Below, one piece after another: positions 6,023-9,469 of a DNA stretch of 9,469 nt. A program made the position numbers and the translations under genes. How positions within the stretch are numbered: position 1 is the stretch's first letter; every line of letters starts with the position of its first letter. The notes under the pieces were generated by a model, which was not told the origin of the DNA, ran no database searches, and saw only the letters and a list, made by a program, of their open reading frames with translations. The stretch is taken from contig PCXM01000026.1 of assembly GCA_002771075.1 (NCBI GenBank), positions 2,777 to 12,245 of the forward strand, read 5' to 3'. Source of the DNA: Candidatus Zambryskibacteria bacterium CG10_big_fil_rev_8_21_14_0_10_34_34 (lineage in GTDB: Bacteria > Patescibacteriota > Minisyncoccia > Phycocordibacterales > WO2-35-19).

Positions 6023-7135
6023 ATGGAATATGGTGGTGCATTACCAAGTCAACTCTTAAAGGAGTTAGTCAATAGTGGTTTTTTAACTGGGGTTGAAGAA
6101 AAAAATATTAGACCCGGTTCGATCGATCCTCCATTGACCATGGAAGGATATAGAGTTAAGGGAGCTTTTCTTCCAAGACCTAAAGAGACTGTTGAACAAG
6201 CAATTGAAAGAGTGGAAGGGGTTTCGGTCAGGGAGGGATCTATTCTAGAAAAGGGATGTTGTTATATTTTTCGTCTAGCAATGGATGTGATTGAGTTGCC
6301 TAAAAGGTTATATGGATATTGTAATCCAAAATCTTCCAGTGGACGCATTGATATTCATGTTAGACTGCTCGCCGACAATGTATCGCGGTATGATTATATT
6401 CCCAGAGGATATGCTGGTTCTCTCTGGATTATGATTGTCCCCAAGACTTTTCCGGTGATAGTTTATGAAGGTATTACATTAAACCAAATCCGGTTTTGTA
6501 ACCAAGATACTCGTTTTGACGAGTTACGCTTGGAATTTGCTTTCAAAAATAGGGGAGGTGTCATCTTTGATCAATCTGGTACAATGTTGAATTACGAGAA
6601 CATTGTGCATTCTGACAATGATGGATCAATTTTGTTAACTCTCGGTTTAAATTTTCCAGTCCCTGGATTTGAAGCTATCGAAACCAGAGAACCGATTGAA
6701 CTCAACAGGGTTGATTATTACGATCCAGAACGGTTCTTTCGCCCGGTTATTTTATTTGAACAGGGTAAATCGATTATCTTGCGGGACAACGCTTTCTATA
6801 TTCTCTCTACAAAAGAGTTTGTGAGGATACCAGAAAATATGGCCTGTGAGATGAGGCCAATGGATGAGAGGAGTGGAGATTTACGTTCTCATTACGCTGG
6901 ATTTGTTGATCCGGGGTGGGGAGTAGGTTCTGATAACGATGGTCGTGGCAGACCCCTTACTCTTGAGGTGCGCTCTTTTGATAATGGTTTGATCATTTGT
7001 GATGGCCAGCCAATATCAAAAATTCGCCTTGAGAAGATGTTGGAAACACCAAAAAAGCACTACGACCAGATGAACCCAACCTATGGGCAACAATCTGGTC
7101 CAAAACTCGGAAAATATTTCAAGAAAGATAAGTAA
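6023..7135 (+). CDS. dcd: two-domain dCTP deaminase (DCD family)
   Basis: The 370-residue protein belongs to the double-length 2'-deoxycytidine 5'-triphosphate deaminase family best known from Alphaproteobacteria. It contains two dUTPase-like folds. Domain 1 shows CNPKSSSGRIDIHVRLLAD (100-118), then IPRGYAGSLW and TFPVIVYEGITLNQIRF. Domain 2 shows DERSGDLRSHYAGFVDPGWG (281-300) and LTLEVRS with Glu315, which aligns with the catalytic Glu of E. coli Dcd. The C-terminus (LEKMLETPKKHYDQ, then a G-Q-Q-S-G-P-K-L segment) also matches the family. It would deaminate dCTP to dUTP; whether it also hydrolyses dUTP to dUMP, as some relatives do, cannot be told. A strong Shine-Dalgarno AAAGGAG (6007-6013) sits 9 bases before the start, unlike the core genes to the left. 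It converges on thyX across a shared terminator. Confidence 0.88.
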   Translation: MEYGGALPSQLLKELVNSGFLTGVEEKNIRPGSIDPPLTMEGYRVKGAFLPRPKETVEQAIERVEGVSVREGSILEKGCCYIFRLAMDVIELPKRLYGYCNPKSSSGRIDIHVRLLADNVSRYDYIPRGYAGSLWIMIVPKTFPVIVYEGITLNQIRFCNQDTRFDELRLEFAFKNRGGVIFDQSGTMLNYENIVHSDNDGSILLTLGLNFPVPGFEAIETREPIELNRVDYYDPERFFRPVILFEQGKSIILRDNAFYILSTKEFVRIPENMACEMRPMDERSGDLRSHYAGFVDPGWGVGSDNDGRGRPLTLEVRSFDNGLIICDGQPISKIRLEKMLETPKKHYDQMNPTYGQQSGPKLGKYFKKDK

Positions 7136-7141
7136 AAAAGT

Positions 7142-7169
7142 GTCCCGACTGCGCGTGCGCGGTCGGGAC
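7142..7169 (+). terminator. strong terminator between convergent dcd and thyX
   Basis: GTCCCGACTGCGC (7142-7154) pairs with GCGCGGTCGGGAC (7157-7169), with one T-G wobble that pairs only in the plus-strand RNA. A T-rich tract (ATTTGTTTTT) follows on plus and an A run precedes it, which gives a T run on minus. It probably terminates both dcd and the converging thyX. Confidence 0.8.
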
Positions 7170-7187
7170 CATTTGTTTTTGAATCTT

Positions 7188-8555
7188 TTATTTTTCGATG
7201 ATGTCTTGACTTCCACGACGAAAATCAAATTGTGTTTTTGATGTATCGAGGTGTAGAGCGAAGTCAAAGTAGGGTGCAATTATTGTTGACAGTGCCTCAC
7301 CCATCTGGATTGCTTTTTTCCGAAGCGTCGGATGAACTGCCCAGCCTGAACGAAGTTCGATCAAGTATGTCAAAGCATGAAGGTCTCCAGTGAGACGATT
7401 TGCAGTATTGAATCCCATTGGAATGTAGTACTGCAGTATCTCTGGTGGGCAATCAAACCTTGCTAGTTTTTTGCAGATGAAGTCACAGACTTCACACGCT
7501 TGTGAGTAGAGATCATCCATTGACTCACGAAGCTCTGAAAGGTACCACTGGTTGAAACCAAGATCTGTTGTCAACAATGGCATCTGTTGAGTGACAGCTC
7601 TGTGGCGTTGAATGTCACGGAATGAACCAAAATCAAGCGGGAATTCGAACCTCACTAGTCCACATTCACGAATTTTGCGAGGGAGTTCCGCTTTTTCAGG
7701 TCTTGTTATTATGGCCTGTTTGTATTCCGAGAGAAGATCGAAGTCAAGCAAAACTTTGCTCACTTCAAAGTCTGACAGAGAAGTTCTGTGATGATAGGTG
7801 TGAAGTCTCCCCATCTCACCAGCATATTTCTCTATGGCCTCGTACCGTTTTTTTGAGAATGAATTCGGGAACATTTCCATGAGCCCATCCTCAGTTGCCA
7901 TAGACACTTCTCTGACAATGTTGAGTGGATGGTGGCGAAGTGTGAGCAGTTCATCGGCGAACTGCCTAAGATTCATCATCCACGACAGATTGGTGTGAGC
8001 GCCAGCTGGCAGGAACCCTCTCATGATGTCAAAAGCTCGGGCGCTGATGGTCTTGTCGTAAATAGTCGATTTCTCACCTTCCTTTATAGGAAACCTGAGT
8101 TTAAGGGACTTATTGAGCTCTTTTATCCCGTAGAGATAGAATTTCCTCAATTTTTCTAGAAGTTCTTCGCTGGCCACAGTTCCTAGTGGATTTGCGAATA
8201 TCTGCTTTGCGAAATCAATGAACCGTGTTGACGATTCCTGACCGCTATAAAGTGGCCAGTCTTGGACGGATTTAGGGACGAACATTGGCACCCCTTCAAT
8301 AAAAACGATTGCGTCTCCGCAGTCGCCAATTGATTTGTGGTTGTAACCAATGTAATACTTCTTCATGAACGCCCCAGACCCTTTTTCTGTGAGAGCTTTT
8401 AGGTGTTCTTTTATCCCGCCGACCGAACGAGAATGCAAAGCCTGCAACATCGCAGCTGATTCTGGTCCGATCACCCCTCCTGTGTCGAGGATCATAACGA
8501 AACCACTATTACTAAGTGGTCGAACTACGTGCTTCAGGTCTTTGATGCTCATCAT
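7188..8555 (-). CDS. thyX: ThyX-like flavin thymidylate synthase, double-domain
   Basis: The 455-residue protein contains two ThyX-like halves. The first (about 10-220) has GYNHKSIGDC (70-79), QESSTRF (106-112; the ExSxR part of the ThyX signature) and ARAFDIMRGFLPAGAHTNL then NLRQFADELLTLR (195-207). The second (about 240-445) has YHHRTSLSD (254-262), RDIQRHRAVTQQ (313-324; the RHR part of the signature) and IPMGFNTANR with IELRSGWAVHP (399-409). ThyX methylates dUMP to dTMP with methylenetetrahydrofolate and FAD. Standard ThyX is about half this length and homotetrameric; chlamydial ThyX proteins are also long, as far as I recall. Activity is inferred. Start: AAAGGAG (plus 8559-8565) lies 3 bases from the first ATG and 6 from the second (8552), so the second may be used. 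GC is higher than in the core genes. It is divergent from tmk and convergent with dcd, both on the same pathway. Confidence 0.85.
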   Translation of the reverse strand: MMSIKDLKHVVRPLSNSGFVMILDTGGVIGPESAAMLQALHSRSVGGIKEHLKALTEKGSGAFMKKYYIGYNHKSIGDCGDAIVFIEGVPMFVPKSVQDWPLYSGQESSTRFIDFAKQIFANPLGTVASEELLEKLRKFYLYGIKELNKSLKLRFPIKEGEKSTIYDKTISARAFDIMRGFLPAGAHTNLSWMMNLRQFADELLTLRHHPLNIVREVSMATEDGLMEMFPNSFSKKRYEAIEKYAGEMGRLHTYHHRTSLSDFEVSKVLLDFDLLSEYKQAIITRPEKAELPRKIRECGLVRFEFPLDFGSFRDIQRHRAVTQQMPLLTTDLGFNQWYLSELRESMDDLYSQACEVCDFICKKLARFDCPPEILQYYIPMGFNTANRLTGDLHALTYLIELRSGWAVHPTLRKKAIQMGEALSTIIAPYFDFALHLDTSKTQFDFRRGSQDIIEK

Positions 8556-8588
8556 CTTCTCCTTTGTATAATATCAAACCTAATTTGA

Positions 8589-8616
8589 ATATTACTCACT
8601 TTTGATTACTAGTCAA
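8589..8616 (-). promoter_or_regulatory. minus-strand promoter of thyX
   Basis: Read on the minus strand, TTGACT (plus AGTCAA 8611-8616) and TAATAT (plus ATATTA 8589-8594) are spaced by 16 bases and lie about 35 bases upstream of the thyX start. The same 110-base gap must also hold the tmk promoter, which I could not place convincingly. Confidence 0.5.
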
Positions 8617-8664
8617 TATTGCTTTATTTATTTAAAATTATATCTTTCTAATTAGGAGATCGTT

Positions 8665-9240
8665 ATGAATATAGGAAAATTTTTTGTTCTCGAAGGTTTA
8701 GATGGTAGTGGTAAAACTACTGTCATTAATTGTCTCAGGGAAGAATTTCCAGATTTTCTCTACACTAGAGAGCCGGGTGGTTCTGTGTTTGGAGAAAAAA
8801 TACGCAAAGTTCTTCTTGACCAAGAATCAAAGGATGTTCCAGCTTTGCCACTTTTGCTTAGTTTTATGTCAGCCAGAGCGTCACATTTTCAGGAAGTTAT
8901 TGTTCCCGCTGTTAGAGCTGGGAAGACGGTTGTGTCAGACCGCTTCGATGCGTCCACTTTCGCTTTTCAGCTACATGGGCAGGAACATATCGAGTTGAAT
9001 AGTCTATTCTGGGAACTTCGCAACAAGATTTTACCGGCGGAGACAGAATTTTGGCCCCGGTACATATATCTGCGTATGGAGCCGGAAGTTGCCGAGAGAC
9101 GTAGGAGGAAAAGAAAAAAACAGCTAACAACGAGACGCATATGGCGAATTCTTTTTTTAAAAAAAGAGGTCAAATCAGTTTATAATTTGACCTTTAAGTG
9201 TCTTCGGGTTTTTACCATCCCAACTAATTTCACCAGTTAA
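8665..9240 (+). CDS. tmk: thymidylate kinase with abnormal, truncated C-terminus
   Basis: dTMP kinase makes dTDP from dTMP with ATP. The first 150 residues are a good match: P-loop GLDGSGKTT (11-19), TREPGG (34-39), the SARASH helix (69-74), VVSDRFDAST (89-98) with the DR motif, FQLHG (101-105) and the strand IYLRMEPEVAERRRR (134-148) leading into the lid. After the A-rich run at 9109-9120 the resemblance stops. Residues about 153-191 are not Tmk-like, and they read through the purN terminator and the antisense of the purN 3' end. Family members are about 200-215 residues and continue with a DR-E...F..VR..Y helix that is absent. A +1 change in the A run would open another frame, but it too ends near 9183, so at least 30 residues are missing either way. 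Start support: AGGAG (8654-8658), 6 bases before ATG. It may be inactive, or end a transferred segment. Confidence 0.8.
   Translation: MNIGKFFVLEGLDGSGKTTVINCLREEFPDFLYTREPGGSVFGEKIRKVLLDQESKDVPALPLLLSFMSARASHFQEVIVPAVRAGKTVVSDRFDASTFAFQLHGQEHIELNSLFWELRNKILPAETEFWPRYIYLRMEPEVAERRRRKRKKQLTTRRIWRILFLKKEVKSVYNLTFKCLRVFTIPTNFTS
9152..9193 (-). terminator. intrinsic terminator of purN
   Basis: AGGTCAAAT (9167-9175) and ATTTGACCT (9185-9193) pair around a nine-base loop. On the minus strand the stem is followed by seven T (A run on plus to 9165). The purN stop codon (9175-9177) lies in the stem and loop. The adjacent CTTTTTTTAAAAAAAG (9151-9166) is itself a perfect palindrome. Confidence 0.8.
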
Positions 9241-9469
9241 TACTTTTTCAGTGATGACGGGTTGCCATTTGTGCTCGGCTTCGTTTACTCTTTTAGCTAA
9301 AGTTTCGGCGGTGTCGTTAGGCAGTATTGGAACTGACTGGCTAAAAAAGAGGGGACCTTCATCATATTTTTCGGTAACAAAATGCATAGAGACGGCCGAA
9401 TGAGTTACTGCCTCTTGTCCTAAGTTTTCTTGTGGTGAGCTTGTCGAACCATAAGCTTCCATAACTGCT
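9175..9469 (-). CDS. purN: phosphoribosylglycinamide formyltransferase, C-terminal part (partial)
   Basis: The frame is open to the right edge of the window; the ATG at 9462 is internal, since the frame continues upstream with A-V. What remains is the C-terminal half of a folate-dependent GAR transformylase: VSMHFVTEKYDEGPLFF, with the D-x-GP loop that follows the active-site region, then VPILPNDTAETLAKRV and EAEHKWQPVI, typical of the last helices. The enzyme performs the third step of purine synthesis, using 10-formyltetrahydrofolate. The catalytic Asn-His-Asp and the N-terminal half lie outside the window. It ends in TGA inside its own terminator and is tail to tail with the tmk frame, which overlaps its last 66 bases. 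Its folate link to ThyX is notable but may be chance. Confidence 0.85.
   Translation of the reverse strand, partial: AVMEAYGSTSSPQENLGQEAVTHSAVSMHFVTEKYDEGPLFFSQSVPILPNDTAETLAKRVNEAEHKWQPVITEKVLTGEISWDGKNPKTLKGQIIN

Noticed and set aside
7622..8571. Three plus-strand open frames inside thyX
   Set aside because: They lie antisense to a continuous ThyX-like protein with recognisable motifs; their products look like random translations.
8602..8644. Plus-strand tmk promoter such as TTGCTT with TATATC
   Set aside because: The spacing is only 14 bases and the alternatives lack a good -10, so no placement was convincing.
8702..9173. Alternative frames overlapping tmk on both strands
   Set aside because: The main frame has all the kinase motifs up to residue 150; the others have none.
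1..9469. CRISPR array, tRNA, rRNA or insertion sequence
   Set aside because: No regularly spaced repeats, cloverleaf-like segments, rRNA signatures or transposase-like proteins with terminal repeats were seen.

Overview
The window looks like a chromosomal segment of a small-genome, low-GC bacterium, most likely of the Candidate Phyla Radiation (Patescibacteria, Parcubacteria-like). This is an inference from the AT-rich core genes (about one third GC by eye), a very short SecE (58 aa), tightly packed genes, the SIMPL-secE-nusG-rplK order and near-total lack of Shine-Dalgarno (SD) sequences in front of the core genes. Stops are TAA, TAG and one TGA, so the standard bacterial code fits.

Region 1 (1-3256) is a signalling block. 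It holds the tail of an unidentified gene, a small membrane protein, a membrane-anchored GAF-PAS histidine kinase and a stand-alone receiver protein, followed convergently and with no gap by a TVP38/TMEM64-family membrane protein. Region 2 (3294-5558) holds a SIMPL-domain protein, a near-consensus promoter followed at once by an intrinsic terminator, secE, nusG, a leader with a perfect 12-bp hairpin, and rplK. The usual rplA does not follow.

Region 3 (about 5559-9180) is different. Three genes make a thymidylate supply set: a two-domain dCTP deaminase (dcd-like, plus), a double-domain ThyX-like flavin thymidylate synthase (minus) and a thymidylate kinase (plus) that lacks its normal C-terminus. 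They carry strong SD sequences, GC up to about 45-50 percent in places, and their own promoter and terminator signals. Together they would take dCTP through dUTP/dUMP and dTMP to dTDP. In front of them are two strong hairpins and a short minus-strand transcription unit of unknown product. Region 4 (9175-end) is the 3' part of purN on the minus strand.

The most interesting points are these: the contrast in SD use between the cassette and the core genes, which suggests acquisition; the split of ThyX signature motifs between the two halves of one polypeptide; the truncated tmk; the wobble-supported hairpin behind rplK; and the small promoter-SD-terminator unit at 5663-5974.
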